A DNA stretch of 64,000 bases from Halovulum marinum (GCF_009697225.1 NZ_WIND01000003.1:124001-188000); one strand, 5' to 3'. Shown: positions 45,832-55,247, numbered from the stretch's first letter. Notes: generated by a model not told the origin, from the sequence alone. Made by a program: numbers and translations.

Positions 45832-46638
45832 ATGACCGGACTGTCCATCGAAAACATTTCCATGAGGTTCGATCTGCCCAACGGCAGCTCGGTTCAGGCC
45901 CTCAAGGACGTCTCTCTGCACCTCAACGAAGGTGAATTGATGAGCGTTCTCGGCCCCTCCGGATGTGGCAAGACCACCCTACTCAACATCGTCGCGGGCT
46001 TCCTTGCGCCGACCGACGGCACCGTGGTGATGAACGGGCACAATGTTACCGGACCCGACGCCGAACGCGGCATGGTGTTCCAGCAGGGCGCGCTGTTCGA
46101 GTGGATGGACGTCCGCTCCAATGTCAGCTTCGGCCCGCGGATGAAGGGACAGAAAGAGGCCGACTGGGGCGCGCAGGTCGACCGGCTGCTCGACGTGACG
46201 GGGCTCAACGATTTCAAGGACAAGGCGATCTACGAGTTGTCGGGGGGCATGCAGCAGCGTGTCGCGCTGGCGCGCTGTCTGGCCAACGACCCCGACGTGA
46301 TCCTGATGGACGAGCCGCTCGGTGCGCTGGACGCGCTCACCCGCGAAAAGATGCAGGGGCTGGTGCTCCGGCTCTGGAAGGAAACCGGCAAGACCATCAT
46401 TCTCATCACGCATTCGGTGGAAGAGGCGCTGTTGCTTGGCGAACGACTGCTGGTCATGGCCCCGCGGCCGGGCCGGATCCACAAGGAATACAAGCTGCCG
46501 TTCGCCGACATGGGCGTCGGCGCGGATCTGCGTGAAGTCAAAAATGCCGACGGCTATGCCGAAACGCGCGAAGAGATCCTCGGGATGATCTGGAACATGG
46601 AAGAGGAAATCATGGGTCGTTCGGAGACCGAGCAATGA
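45832..46638 (+). CDS. tauB: Taurine ABC transporter ATP-binding protein
   Basis: A 268-residue ATPase with Walker A GPSGCGKTT at 41-49, Q-loop VFQQGALFEWM, signature YELSGGMQQRVALARCLA, Walker B VILMDEPLGALDAL and H-loop ITHSVEEALLL. The family is the nitrate/sulfonate/taurine group. It overlaps the permease gene by four bases (ATGA). Confidence 0.94.
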   Translation: MTGLSIENISMRFDLPNGSSVQALKDVSLHLNEGELMSVLGPSGCGKTTLLNIVAGFLAPTDGTVVMNGHNVTGPDAERGMVFQQGALFEWMDVRSNVSFGPRMKGQKEADWGAQVDRLLDVTGLNDFKDKAIYELSGGMQQRVALARCLANDPDVILMDEPLGALDALTREKMQGLVLRLWKETGKTIILITHSVEEALLLGERLLVMAPRPGRIHKEYKLPFADMGVGADLREVKNADGYAETREEILGMIWNMEEEIMGRSETEQ

Positions 46639-47909
46639 TCGGCATCATGATCCTGCTCGTCTACATCGCGATTTTCGTCTTGTCTTTCCTGGCGGTACGC
46701 TTCCTTGCACGCAAGACGACCCGCGACTTCACCTCGCTCAAGACCGTGACCTTCGGCGACGAAAGTGCGGTGAATTCGAACCGGTTCGCCTCGATCGTGT
46801 CGGTGCTCACGATCTTCCTGATCTGGGGCTCGTTCACCGGATCGGCCTGGGTGCCGGGCTTCCTGCATGCGCCTGCACCGTTCGTGGGCGACACCTCGTT
46901 CACCTACACGTTGGAAACCGCCGACGGTCAGCGCGATGACGCAACGGTATACGTGCGCGTGGCCGACTTCGGTCAGGAATCGGAGAATTTCGAGGTCGAC
47001 CAGGGCGAAGGCATCGCCAAGAACGACGCGGTCGCGATGAACGCGTCGCGCTCGTCGACGATCCTGTTCGACCGGAACGACGAAGTCACCCGCAAGGATG
47101 GCGCGCGCGTAGCCGCGATCGACGGTGTCGACATCGGTCCGGGCACCGAGATCCGCACAGATGCAGGCCGGTTCGCGCTGACCGACAAGGGTGCGATCAC
47201 CTTCTCGCCGCCTTCGGGGCTGCAGATGGAGCCGATCTGGCTTCCGCCGCCCGAGGACGTGGTTGCGCGGATGGCCGAGATCGCCACCGATGGCTATCGC
47301 GACAGCACGCTCTGGCAGCATCTGGGCTACTCCCTGTTCCGGGTCATAGCGGGCTTTCTGCTGGGCGCGCTTCTGGGTATCCCGCTCGGCTACGCGATGG
47401 GCCTGTCCGACTGGTTCCGGGGCTGGTTCGAGCCGATCGTGGAGTTCATGCGCCCGGTCCCGCCGCTGGCTCTGATCCCGCTGGTGATCATCTGGTTCGG
47501 CATCGGCGAGACCGGCAAGATCATCCTGCTGTTCCTCGCCTCGCTCTGGATCATGGCGATCGCGGCCCGCGCGGGCGTGTCGGGGGTCAACATCTCCAAG
47601 GTCCACGCGGCGTACTCGCTTGGCGCCAGCAAGTTCCAGATCATGCGTCACGTCATCATGCCCAACTCGCTGCCGGAAATCTTTACCGGCGCCCGGGTCG
47701 CGATGGGCGTCTGCTGGGGTACGGTGGTGGCCGCGGAACTTGTCGCCGCGTCGGAAGGGGCCGGCATGATGATCATGGTCGCCTCGAAGTTTCAGCTGAC
47801 CGACATCGTGCTCATGGGAATCATACTCATCGGCGTGATCGGCTTCGGCATCGACATACTGATGCGGAAGGTCGAGAACGTTCTGGTCCCCTGGAAGGGC
47901 CGCAGCTGA
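46635..47909 (+). CDS. tauC: Taurine ABC transporter permease with N-terminal extracytoplasmic insert
   Basis: A 424-residue permease, about 150 residues longer than typical TauC. Two N-terminal helices (residues about 3-24 and 50-70) are followed by about 130 residues rich in beta-type sequence (FTYTLETADGQRDDATVYVR and later DGARVAAIDGVDIG) that should face the periplasm. The normal BPD_transp core follows from about 210, with the EAA loop HAAYSLGASKFQIMRHVIMP. The insert resembles an Ig/cadherin-like fold and may dock the binding protein. The core call is sure; the insert's role is unknown. Confidence 0.9.
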   Translation: MIGIMILLVYIAIFVLSFLAVRFLARKTTRDFTSLKTVTFGDESAVNSNRFASIVSVLTIFLIWGSFTGSAWVPGFLHAPAPFVGDTSFTYTLETADGQRDDATVYVRVADFGQESENFEVDQGEGIAKNDAVAMNASRSSTILFDRNDEVTRKDGARVAAIDGVDIGPGTEIRTDAGRFALTDKGAITFSPPSGLQMEPIWLPPPEDVVARMAEIATDGYRDSTLWQHLGYSLFRVIAGFLLGALLGIPLGYAMGLSDWFRGWFEPIVEFMRPVPPLALIPLVIIWFGIGETGKIILLFLASLWIMAIAARAGVSGVNISKVHAAYSLGASKFQIMRHVIMPNSLPEIFTGARVAMGVCWGTVVAAELVAASEGAGMMIMVASKFQLTDIVLMGIILIGVIGFGIDILMRKVENVLVPWKGRS

Positions 47910-48009
47910 ACACCGGCTTCAGACCGTTTGCGTGGCGCCATCCGGCAATCGGGCGCTTCGATCGCCGATGCAGCGGCCGGCAGGCAACCTGCCAGCCGGC
48001 CGCTGCCTG

Positions 48010-48621
48010 CTATTCGGCCGCGAAACAATAGAGAAGGCCGTCTCCCCCCGTCGAGCGCAGCGCCTCGAGGCTGCAGCCTCGCGATGGATGCGACGAGTTC
48101 CAGGAAAGCATCGGCGGGCTTTCGTCCAGCCCCATCCGGTCATGGTGGCCAACGACGGCCGATCCTTCGCCCGAAGCCGTCCAGTCCTCGCAGCTTTGCC
48201 CGGCGAAGGTGCCGTCGGAGTTCGAGCCGGTGAGAATGTCGTGACGATTGGGATCGTCGCCCCGGCCGTTCACGACATTCCCGGTCTCGTCCAGCGCCGT
48301 GTCTTTGCTGATATTGTTCTCGCCGTGAAGCGCCTCGAGGTCCGATGCAATCTCGTCGCCGTTCGCGTTGACCCAAGGACCGGACCCGATCCGGTCGCGG
48401 GCATCGACTTCGGACGTCGAAAGATAGGCGCGCCAGGTCTTCCCGGAAACACCTGCTGCCGCGGCAAGTTCGCCACAATATGCGTCGGCACCATCAAGAC
48501 CGCCGAGATCCGCTCCGTTGCCCGGATTTTCGCTGGTGATAAAGAAGCTCATCGCCGCGTCCTGCGCAAAAACCGGAGCGGCGACAATTAGCGCGACAAG
48601 CGCCAGTGCGGATTTCTTCAT
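48010..48621 (-). CDS. Secreted C-type-lectin-like protein
   Basis: A 203-residue exported protein. The signal peptide is about 20 residues (KKSALALVALIVAAPVFA). The mature part has FFITSENPGNGADLGGLDGA, ADAYCGELAAAAG, KTWRAYLST, DRIGSGPWVNANG, and a C-terminal SRGCSLEALRSTGGDGLLYC, with four Cys. This layout matches collagenase NC10/endostatin-like (C-type-lectin-fold) proteins of unknown function seen in marine alphaproteobacteria. GGAGGAAAT lies before the ATG at 48621. Its ligand and role are unknown; no obvious link with neighbours. Confidence 0.75.
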   Translation of the reverse strand: MKKSALALVALIVAAPVFAQDAAMSFFITSENPGNGADLGGLDGADAYCGELAAAAGVSGKTWRAYLSTSEVDARDRIGSGPWVNANGDEIASDLEALHGENNISKDTALDETGNVVNGRGDDPNRHDILTGSNSDGTFAGQSCEDWTASGEGSAVVGHHDRMGLDESPPMLSWNSSHPSRGCSLEALRSTGGDGLLYCFAAE

Positions 48622-48748
48622 GACAATTTCCTCCCAACCAAGTGCGGGAAAACTAGCGCGTTTTTCGCCGACCAGCGGGACGATCACGCGCTTTTGACCT
48701 ATCGCCGACACGGTGATGCGGAATTGCTGTTGTCCCCACCGGCCCGAG

Positions 48749-51193
48749 TCAAACCTTCACCCGCTCGGATTTCGGATCGTAGAGCGGTTTCAGGGACGGC
48801 GTGGCCGCGACCCGGCGCCCGGCGATCTCGATTTCGTAGCGGGATGCCAGAACGTCCTGCGCCGTTTCGCCGGCGCTCGGAACGTACCCCATCCCGACCG
48901 CCGCGCCGAGATGATGGCCATAGGCACCCGAGCTGAGATAGCCCACGATATTGCCGTCACGAACGATGGGCTCGGCGTGATAGAGCAACGGTTCGGGATC
49001 GGTCAGCAGGAACTGCACCAGGCGCCTTTGCAGCCCCTCCTCGCGCTTTTTCAGCACCGCCTCGCGGCCGATGTAGGGATCGTCGGTCTTCTTGACGGCA
49101 AAGCCGAGCCCGGCCTCGAGAATGTGGTCCTCGCTCGAGATGTCGTGACCGAAATGGCGGAAGCCCTTCTCGATCCGGCAGCTGTCCATCATGTGCAGAC
49201 CGCAGAGCCTGGCGTCCATGCCGCGCCCGGCGTCGCGCAGCACCTCGAAGACGTGCGCGGCCATGTCCGTCGAGACATATAGCTCCCAGCCCAGTTCGCC
49301 GACATAGGTGACGCGGTGCGCCCGGGCCGTGCCCATGCCGATCTCGATCTGCTGGCATGTGCCGAAGGGGTTCACCGCGTTCGAGAAGTCGTCCGGCGAC
49401 ACCTGCCGCAGCAGATCGCGGGAATTCGGCCCCATGACGCAGATCACGGCCTCGGCCGCGGTCATGTCGGTCAGGGTCACGCGATGATCGCCGACGTGGC
49501 GGCGCATCCACGCCTGGTCGGCCAGACGCGTCGCCGCCGGCGTCACCACCAGATAGGCGGTCTCGGACAGGCGGGTGACGGTCACATCCGCCTCGATCCC
49601 GCCCGAGGCGTTGAGGAACTGGCTGTAGACGATCTTGCCCACCGGGACCGAGAGGTTGCTGGCGGCAACATGGTTGACGAAGGCTTCGGCATCCGGGCCC
49701 TCGATCCGGATCTTGCCGAACGACGACATGTCGTAGATGCCGACATTCTCGCGGATCGCCTTGTGCTCGCGCGCGGCGTTGTCGAACCAGTTCTGCCGTT
49801 TCCACGAATAGTGATACGCCGCGTCCTGGCCTTCGTCGGCGAACCAGTTGGCGCGTTCCCACCCGGCGAATTCGCCGAACACCGCGCCTTCCGCCTTCAG
49901 CGCGTCGTGCAGCGGCGAGCGCCGGATGCCGCGCGCGGTCGCCTTCTGGCGAAAAGGAAAATGGTCGGCATAGAGCAGACCCAGCGTTTCCCTGGACCGC
50001 TCGAACAGATAGCTCCTGTTGCCCTGGAAGGGCTGCATCCGGGCGATGTCCACGTCGCCCAGATCGAACGGCTTTTCTCCGCTGTCCATCCACGACGCCA
50101 GCGCCATGCCGGCGCCACCCGCGGACTGGATGCCGATGGAGTTGAACCCGGCGGCCACCCAGACGTTGTCCATCTCCGGCGCGAGGCCAAGGTGATAGGC
50201 GTCGTCGGGGGTGAAGCTTTCGGGCCCGTTGAAGAAGGTGTGAATGCCCGCCTCCGCCAGGATCGGCATCCGGTGCACCGCCATTTCCAGGATCGGCTCG
50301 AAATGGTCGAAATCCTCGGGCAGCTGGTCGAACTCGAAGCTGTCCGGAATGCCGCTCATGCCCCATGGCTTGGCGACCGGCTCGAACGCGCCGAGCAGGA
50401 TCTTGCCCGCGTCCTCCTTGTAGTAGGCGCACTCCTCCGGCACGCGCAGGGTCGGCAGCTGCTGCAGGCCGGGCACCGTATCGGTCACGATGTAGAAATG
50501 CTCGCAGGCGTGAAGCGGGACATTGACGCCCATCTTCCGCCCGACCTCGTGGCCCCACATCCCGGCGCAGTTGACGACGTGCTCGCACGCGGTCGTGCCG
50601 CTTTCGCCCCCTGCCTGCCACGAGACGCCGGTGATCCGGCGGCCGGCCGTGGCAAACCCCGTGACTTTCACCCGCTCCAGGATCTGCGCGCCGCGCTGCC
50701 GGGCACCGCGCGCCATCGCCAGGGCGATGTTCGCCGGATCGCCCTGACCGTCCTTGTCCAGGTAGACGGCGGCGCGCACGCCGTCGGTATTGACGTGTGG
50801 GTAGCGCCGGAGCAGCTCGGACGGGCTGATTTCCTCCGCCTCGACGCCGAAGGCGCGCGCCATCGACGCCTGGCGAAGGATTTCCTCGCGCCGCTCTTCG
50901 GACAGGGCGACGGTGATCGAGCCGTTGCGCCGGAAGCCGGTGGCGATCCCGGTTTCCGCTTCGAGGGATCCGTAGAGTTCCTGACTGTATTTCGCCAGCC
51001 GGGTCATGTTCTTCGACGCGCGCAGCTGGGCGATCAGCCCGGCAGCGTGCCAGGTGGTGCCCGAGGTCAACTGCTTGCGCTCGAGCAGGACCACATCCGT
51101 CCAGCCCAGCTTGCTCAGGTGGTAGGCGACGGAACAGCCGATCACCCCGCCGCCGACGATGACCACCCGGGCTTTCTGAGGGGGAAGAGCCAT
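48749..51193 (-). CDS. FAD-dependent dehydrogenase-GcvT fusion (sarcosine/dimethylglycine dehydrogenase family), copy 2
   Basis: An 814-residue flavoprotein with FAD motif VVIVGGGVIGCSVAYHL, the covalent-FAD His in SGTTWHAAGLI, and AETGIATGFRRNGSITVAL, close to true sarcosine/dimethylglycine dehydrogenases. The C-terminal GcvT domain has YVGELGWELYVSTDM and SCRIEKGFRHFGHDI. It is the third gene of the minus-strand operon started by the XRE-cupin regulator, 25 bases after copy 3. Oxidises an N-methyl group, delivering one carbon to tetrahydrofolate; electrons probably enter through an electron-transfer flavoprotein. Confidence 0.9.
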   Translation of the reverse strand: MALPPQKARVVIVGGGVIGCSVAYHLSKLGWTDVVLLERKQLTSGTTWHAAGLIAQLRASKNMTRLAKYSQELYGSLEAETGIATGFRRNGSITVALSEERREEILRQASMARAFGVEAEEISPSELLRRYPHVNTDGVRAAVYLDKDGQGDPANIALAMARGARQRGAQILERVKVTGFATAGRRITGVSWQAGGESGTTACEHVVNCAGMWGHEVGRKMGVNVPLHACEHFYIVTDTVPGLQQLPTLRVPEECAYYKEDAGKILLGAFEPVAKPWGMSGIPDSFEFDQLPEDFDHFEPILEMAVHRMPILAEAGIHTFFNGPESFTPDDAYHLGLAPEMDNVWVAAGFNSIGIQSAGGAGMALASWMDSGEKPFDLGDVDIARMQPFQGNRSYLFERSRETLGLLYADHFPFRQKATARGIRRSPLHDALKAEGAVFGEFAGWERANWFADEGQDAAYHYSWKRQNWFDNAAREHKAIRENVGIYDMSSFGKIRIEGPDAEAFVNHVAASNLSVPVGKIVYSQFLNASGGIEADVTVTRLSETAYLVVTPAATRLADQAWMRRHVGDHRVTLTDMTAAEAVICVMGPNSRDLLRQVSPDDFSNAVNPFGTCQQIEIGMGTARAHRVTYVGELGWELYVSTDMAAHVFEVLRDAGRGMDARLCGLHMMDSCRIEKGFRHFGHDISSEDHILEAGLGFAVKKTDDPYIGREAVLKKREEGLQRRLVQFLLTDPEPLLYHAEPIVRDGNIVGYLSSGAYGHHLGAAVGMGYVPSAGETAQDVLASRYEIEIAGRRVAATPSLKPLYDPKSERVKV

Positions 51194-51218
51194 TTTTCAG
51201 CGTCCTTCTATCGTCTGA

Positions 51219-53660
51219 TCACGCGCGAATCCGGATGTTCTCGGGGTCCCAGAGCGCTGCGCTTTCCTGCACGATCGCCTGTAGACGCTGGCCGTAGACC
51301 TCGACCTCCACCTCGGTTCCGGGCACGCAGGCACGAACATCGAGCATCGCGATCGCGATCGCCGCGCCGACGCGGTAGCCATAGGCGGCCGAGGTCACCT
51401 CGCCCGCGCGTTCGCCGTTCGCGAACACCGCCGCCATGTAGGGCGCATCCTGCTCGCCGGGCTCGACGACCAGCGTGACCATGCGTCTGGTCGAGCCCGC
51501 TTCGGCTTCGGCCTGCAGCGCCGCCTTGCCGGGGAAATCCTGCGGCTTGTCGAGCCGCAGGAAGCGGCCCAGCCCGGTTTCCAGCAGGGTGTAGTCGGTG
51601 GACAGATCGCCCTTCCACGTCAGGTATCCCTTTTCGATCCGCAGGGAGTTCAGCGCGTACATCCCGAACGGCGTCGCGCCCGCATCGCGGATCGCGGCAT
51701 AGACTGCCGCGGCGTCCTGCGGCGCGACATGGACCTCCCAGCCCAGCTCGCCCGCGAACGAGACCCGCGCCATCAGCGCCGGCCGGCCGGCCACGGTCGT
51801 CTGCTGGTGCGTGAGCCAGCCAAGCGACAGATCCGCCTCGCCGAGGCCCGCTAACAGATCGCGCGCCTTCGGCCCGGTGACCAGCAGGGTCGTCGTCTCG
51901 GCGGTCCGGTCCGTCAGCGACAGGCCCTCGGGCAGCCTGCGCGAGAGCACTTCGAAGTCGTGCCACTGCGCCAGGGCCGCCGTCATCAGCGTGAAGCTGT
52001 CCTCGCCATGGCGCATGCAGGACATCTCGGTCAGCACGCGGCCCCGGCTGTCGGCCAGGTAGATCAGGTTCATCCGGCCGATCTTCGGCAAGCCGCCGGC
52101 GATGATCCCGCGCAGCCATTCCGCCGCGCCCGCGCCGCTCAGCGCGAAGCGCGAGAAGCCGCACATGTCGATGACGCCGACGCCGTCGCGCACCGCCTCG
52201 ACCTCGTCCCGGACCCGCGGCTCCCAGGGGCCATTGCGGTTCCAGGTCCGGCTTGCCGCCTGCGACGTGTCGTCGCCGTCCCTGGCGAACCAGTTCGCCC
52301 GCTCCCAGCCGTTGTACGCACCCATCCGGGCACCATCAGCGATCAGGCGCTCGTGGTTCGGCGACAGCTTCCTGTCACGCTCGGCGGGCCATTCGTGATG
52401 CGGGAAATGCATCGCGTACTCGTGGCCGTAGGTTTCCAGCGCCTTGCCCAGGCAGTACTGCGGATCGGTGTAGTCGGTGTAGCGGCGCGGGTCGACCGAC
52501 CACATGTCCCATTCGGTGTGGCCGTGCATGATCCACTCGGACAGGACCTTGCCGGCACCCCCACCCTGAGCGATGCCGAAAGTGAAGCTGTGCGCTTCGA
52601 ACGCATTCGCAACGCCCGGCATCGGCCCGAGCATCGGCAGCCCGTCGGGCGTGTAGGGAATGGGCCCGTTGATGTTGCGCTGCACGCCCTGGGTGCCCAG
52701 CAGCGGGACGCGCTCCATCGCGTCCATGATGTACCACTCCAGACGGTCCAGATCGTCCGGGTAGAGCTGGAAGCTGAAGTCCTCGGGCATCGGGGCATCG
52801 GCGCTGACCCAGGCCGCCTGGCAGTTGCGCTCGTACGGCCCGAGGTTCAGCGAATGGGTGTCCTGGCGCAGGTAGTACGAGCTGTCCACGTCCCGCAGCA
52901 TCGGCAGCTTGCGGCCATGCTCTCTGGTCCACGCCGCGACCTCGGGGATGGCCTCGGTCAGGAAATACTGGTGGCTCATCACCGTCAGCGGCACCCTGCG
53001 CCCGCCGTGGGGCAGGAACCACTCGCCGACCCGCGCCGCGTAGTAGCCCGCCGCGTTGACGACGATTTCGCAGCGGATGTCGCCCTTGCCCGTGTGCACG
53101 ATCCACTCGCCGTTCTCGCGACTCACGCCGGTGGCCGGGGTAAAGCGCGCGATGGTGCCGCCGTGCGCCCGCGCGCCCTTGGCCAGTGCCTGTGTCACCT
53201 GGCTGGGGTCGATATCGCCATCCAGCGGATCCCAGAGCCCGCCTTCCAGATCATGGGTTTCCATGAACGGGAAATGCTGCCGCAGCTCGTCGGGCGTGCA
53301 CATCTCCATCGTCAGCCCCATGTGGGCCGCCATGCCGCGCACGCGGTCGAACTCCATCATCCGCTCGTGGGTGTGGGCAAGGCGAATGGCGCCGGTCACA
53401 TGGTAGTTGATCGGATAGTCGACCTCTGCCGCGAGGCCGCGATACAGCGCCAGCCCGTAGCGCTGCATGTTCATCACGCCGTAGCTGGCGGCGAAGTTCG
53501 GGCAGTTGCCCGCGGCGTGCCAGGTCGAACCTGCGGTAAGCTCGTTCTTCTCGAGAAGGACGCATTCGGTCCAGCCCGCCTTGGCCAGGTGATACAGCGC
53601 CGAAACGCCGACCACGCCGCCACCGATGATCACCACGCGCGCGACAGAGGGAAGAGACAT
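51219..53660 (-). CDS. FAD-dependent dehydrogenase-GcvT fusion, copy 3
   Basis: An 813-residue flavoprotein with FAD motif VVIIGGGVVGVSALYHLAKAG, covalent-FAD His in AGSTWHAAGNCP, the WDPLDGDIDPSQVTQALAKG segment shared with copy 1, and a GcvT C-terminus with FAGELGWEVHVAPQD and LRIEKGYLTWKGDL. It is the middle gene of the XRE operon, beginning 9 bases after the regulator's stop. With copy 2 it may carry out successive demethylations. Which methylated amine is used is unknown. Confidence 0.9.
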   Translation of the reverse strand: MSLPSVARVVIIGGGVVGVSALYHLAKAGWTECVLLEKNELTAGSTWHAAGNCPNFAASYGVMNMQRYGLALYRGLAAEVDYPINYHVTGAIRLAHTHERMMEFDRVRGMAAHMGLTMEMCTPDELRQHFPFMETHDLEGGLWDPLDGDIDPSQVTQALAKGARAHGGTIARFTPATGVSRENGEWIVHTGKGDIRCEIVVNAAGYYAARVGEWFLPHGGRRVPLTVMSHQYFLTEAIPEVAAWTREHGRKLPMLRDVDSSYYLRQDTHSLNLGPYERNCQAAWVSADAPMPEDFSFQLYPDDLDRLEWYIMDAMERVPLLGTQGVQRNINGPIPYTPDGLPMLGPMPGVANAFEAHSFTFGIAQGGGAGKVLSEWIMHGHTEWDMWSVDPRRYTDYTDPQYCLGKALETYGHEYAMHFPHHEWPAERDRKLSPNHERLIADGARMGAYNGWERANWFARDGDDTSQAASRTWNRNGPWEPRVRDEVEAVRDGVGVIDMCGFSRFALSGAGAAEWLRGIIAGGLPKIGRMNLIYLADSRGRVLTEMSCMRHGEDSFTLMTAALAQWHDFEVLSRRLPEGLSLTDRTAETTTLLVTGPKARDLLAGLGEADLSLGWLTHQQTTVAGRPALMARVSFAGELGWEVHVAPQDAAAVYAAIRDAGATPFGMYALNSLRIEKGYLTWKGDLSTDYTLLETGLGRFLRLDKPQDFPGKAALQAEAEAGSTRRMVTLVVEPGEQDAPYMAAVFANGERAGEVTSAAYGYRVGAAIAIAMLDVRACVPGTEVEVEVYGQRLQAIVQESAALWDPENIRIRA

Positions 53661-53669
53661 GGCCGAACC

Positions 53670-54227
53670 TCAATAAACCGGGGGGGAGATGACCCAGATC
53701 GCCGAAGCGGGATCATCATAGGGGTTGGCCCAGCGATACTCCGAGCCCTTGATGCGGAAACTGTCTCCGGCCTCGATGGTGAAGTGCCGGTCCTCGATCC
53801 AGACATCCAGCTTGCCGGAGATGAGATAGACGACTTCCGAAGTCGCGCGCCGGCGGTTCTGCCCAAGCGCCGCACCCGGCAGGAAGGTGGAGTGGACGAC
53901 CTCGAAGTCATCGGTCAGGTCGGGTGACAGCAATGCCTCGACCAGTCCGTTGTCGCGCTCTCCGATCTGCCGCCGCGCCGAGGCGCGCACGATCAGCCCC
54001 TGCTCGTCCTCGGCGGCATCCGCCACGCCGAAGAACATCGACATGGGCACGTCCAGAATGCGCGCGATGTTCTGCAGGTCATCCACGCTGGGGGTGGAAA
54101 TGCCGCGCTCTACCTGAGACAGCCAGCCCAGCGATTTGCCTGCTCCTCTGGCAAGTTCCTCGAGCCTCATGCTGCGCGCGTTCCGCAAGGCCCGGATATC
54201 CTGTCCAAGAAGCTTGCCGCCCCGCAT
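53670..54227 (-). CDS. XRE-family regulator with cupin domain
   Basis: A 185-residue regulator. The HTH is at about 8-62 (MRLEELARGAGKSLGWLSQV, ERGISTPSVDDLQNIARIL). A small cupin sensor domain is at about 115-180 with SEVVYLISGKLDVWIED, IEAGDSFRIKG and EYRWANP. Such HTH-cupin proteins regulate amine and amino-acid catabolism. GGGGGGAC precedes the ATG. It is first in the operon with copies 3 and 2 of the flavoprotein. Two identical-arm inverted repeats upstream are the likely autoregulatory operators. Confidence 0.92.
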   Translation of the reverse strand: MRGGKLLGQDIRALRNARSMRLEELARGAGKSLGWLSQVERGISTPSVDDLQNIARILDVPMSMFFGVADAAEDEQGLIVRASARRQIGERDNGLVEALLSPDLTDDFEVVHSTFLPGAALGQNRRRATSEVVYLISGKLDVWIEDRHFTIEAGDSFRIKGSEYRWANPYDDPASAIWVISPPVY

Positions 54228-54288
54228 CGTGTCCCCCCGTCCCGCTGGCGCGGCTCCGTGCCCGCCGACCGCAGTTCGCTGCAGTCCA

Positions 54289-54345
54289 TGAAATTCTGGA
54301 TCAAAATTTCACCGAAAATCAATGAAATTCCGTCGAATAATTTCA
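54289..54345 (-). promoter_or_regulatory. Two tandem operators TGAAATT-N9-AATTTCA
   Basis: Site 1 has arms at 54289-54295 and 54305-54311; site 2 at 54323-54329 and 54339-54345. Both have perfect 7-base arms and 9-base spacers, with centres 34 bases apart. The spacers differ, so this is a repeated binding site, not a duplication. They lie 62 bases upstream of the XRE-cupin start. Confidence 0.75.
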
Positions 54346-54477
54346 CGAAAACGACTAGCGTCCTCATATCGCTTGGTTTTTATTTTCGTGCTTATCGAAC
54401 ATCGCCAGACGCAGGCGCGCGGCTTGCCCCCTTCTTCGCCGGCCAGACAACCTACCCGTCACGGCGCCATCTATGTA

Positions 54478-54500
54478 GGACATAAATGTTGACTATGTCC
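54478..54500. promoter_or_regulatory. GntR operator candidate GGACATA-N9-TATGTCC
   Basis: A perfect inverted repeat with 7-base arms. It covers the possible starts at 54486 and 54495 of the GntR frame, so those cannot easily be the real start, and repression by the GntR protein itself is likely. Confidence 0.65.
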
Positions 54501-54542
54501 GACAATTTCGGGAGGATCGTCGCATCGACGCCAAGGAACCGC

Positions 54543-55247
54543 ATGGACCCGATTGCCCCCGCATCGCACAAGCAGCGCCAGGTCATGGATGCCCTGCTGG
54601 AGATCATCGACTCCGAAAGTCTCGGCGCCGGCGACCGCCTGCCGGCCGAGGTCGATCTTGCGCGACGCCTCGGGCTGGGGCGCGGCACGGTGCGCGAGGC
54701 AATCAAGTCCTGGGAAGCGATGGGCATCGTCACCCGCAACAAGGGCGCCGGCACGGTGCTGGCCACCGACATCTCGGGACACGCCCTGCAGCTGCCCTTG
54801 TCGGTCACTCTGGAAGCGCAGAGCCTTGCACGCACGCTGGCCGTACGCCGTCCGCTCGAGATCGAGGCGGTGCGGATCGCCGCGCGCCACGCCGACGAGC
54901 GCCAGCGCCACGAGATCCGTGGCCTGATGCTTGAACTGATGGCAGTCTACGAGGCGGGCGAAGACTGGCGCGCGGTCGATCACCGCTTCCATGCCGCGAT
55001 CCACGCCGCCACCGGCAACCCGCTGTTCGGCCAGTTGATCAACCAGCTGCTGCGCGCCTTCCACGACATCTACGAGGCGCCGTTCGGCCAGCCCCAGCTG
55101 GGGCACGCGTCGCTTCCGCTGCACCGCCCGCTGGCCGAGGCGATCGTTGCCGGCGATGCCGAGACCGCCGCAGACCTGATGACGCGCATCCTCGACGAGG
55201 TGGCCGCTGCGGCCGCCGCCGTCACCTTCCGGGAAGAACAGGCATGA
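54543..55247 (+). CDS. GntR-family (FadR subfamily) transcriptional regulator
   Basis: A 234-residue regulator with winged helix LPAEVDLARRLGLGRGTVRE at about 36-55 and an all-helical FCD effector domain. The FCD metal ligands are probably in VDHRFHAAIHAATGNPL and the later LHRPLAEAIVAGD. ATG 54543 is chosen: AAGGAACCGC lies just ahead, whereas earlier ATGs at 54486 and 54495 fall within an operator-like inverted repeat. The stop overlaps the start of the gamma-lyase-like gene (ATGA). It senses a small acid or amino acid and likely controls the operon through the ABC transporter. Confidence 0.9.
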   Translation: MDPIAPASHKQRQVMDALLEIIDSESLGAGDRLPAEVDLARRLGLGRGTVREAIKSWEAMGIVTRNKGAGTVLATDISGHALQLPLSVTLEAQSLARTLAVRRPLEIEAVRIAARHADERQRHEIRGLMLELMAVYEAGEDWRAVDHRFHAAIHAATGNPLFGQLINQLLRAFHDIYEAPFGQPQLGHASLPLHRPLAEAIVAGDAETAADLMTRILDEVAAAAAAVTFREEQA

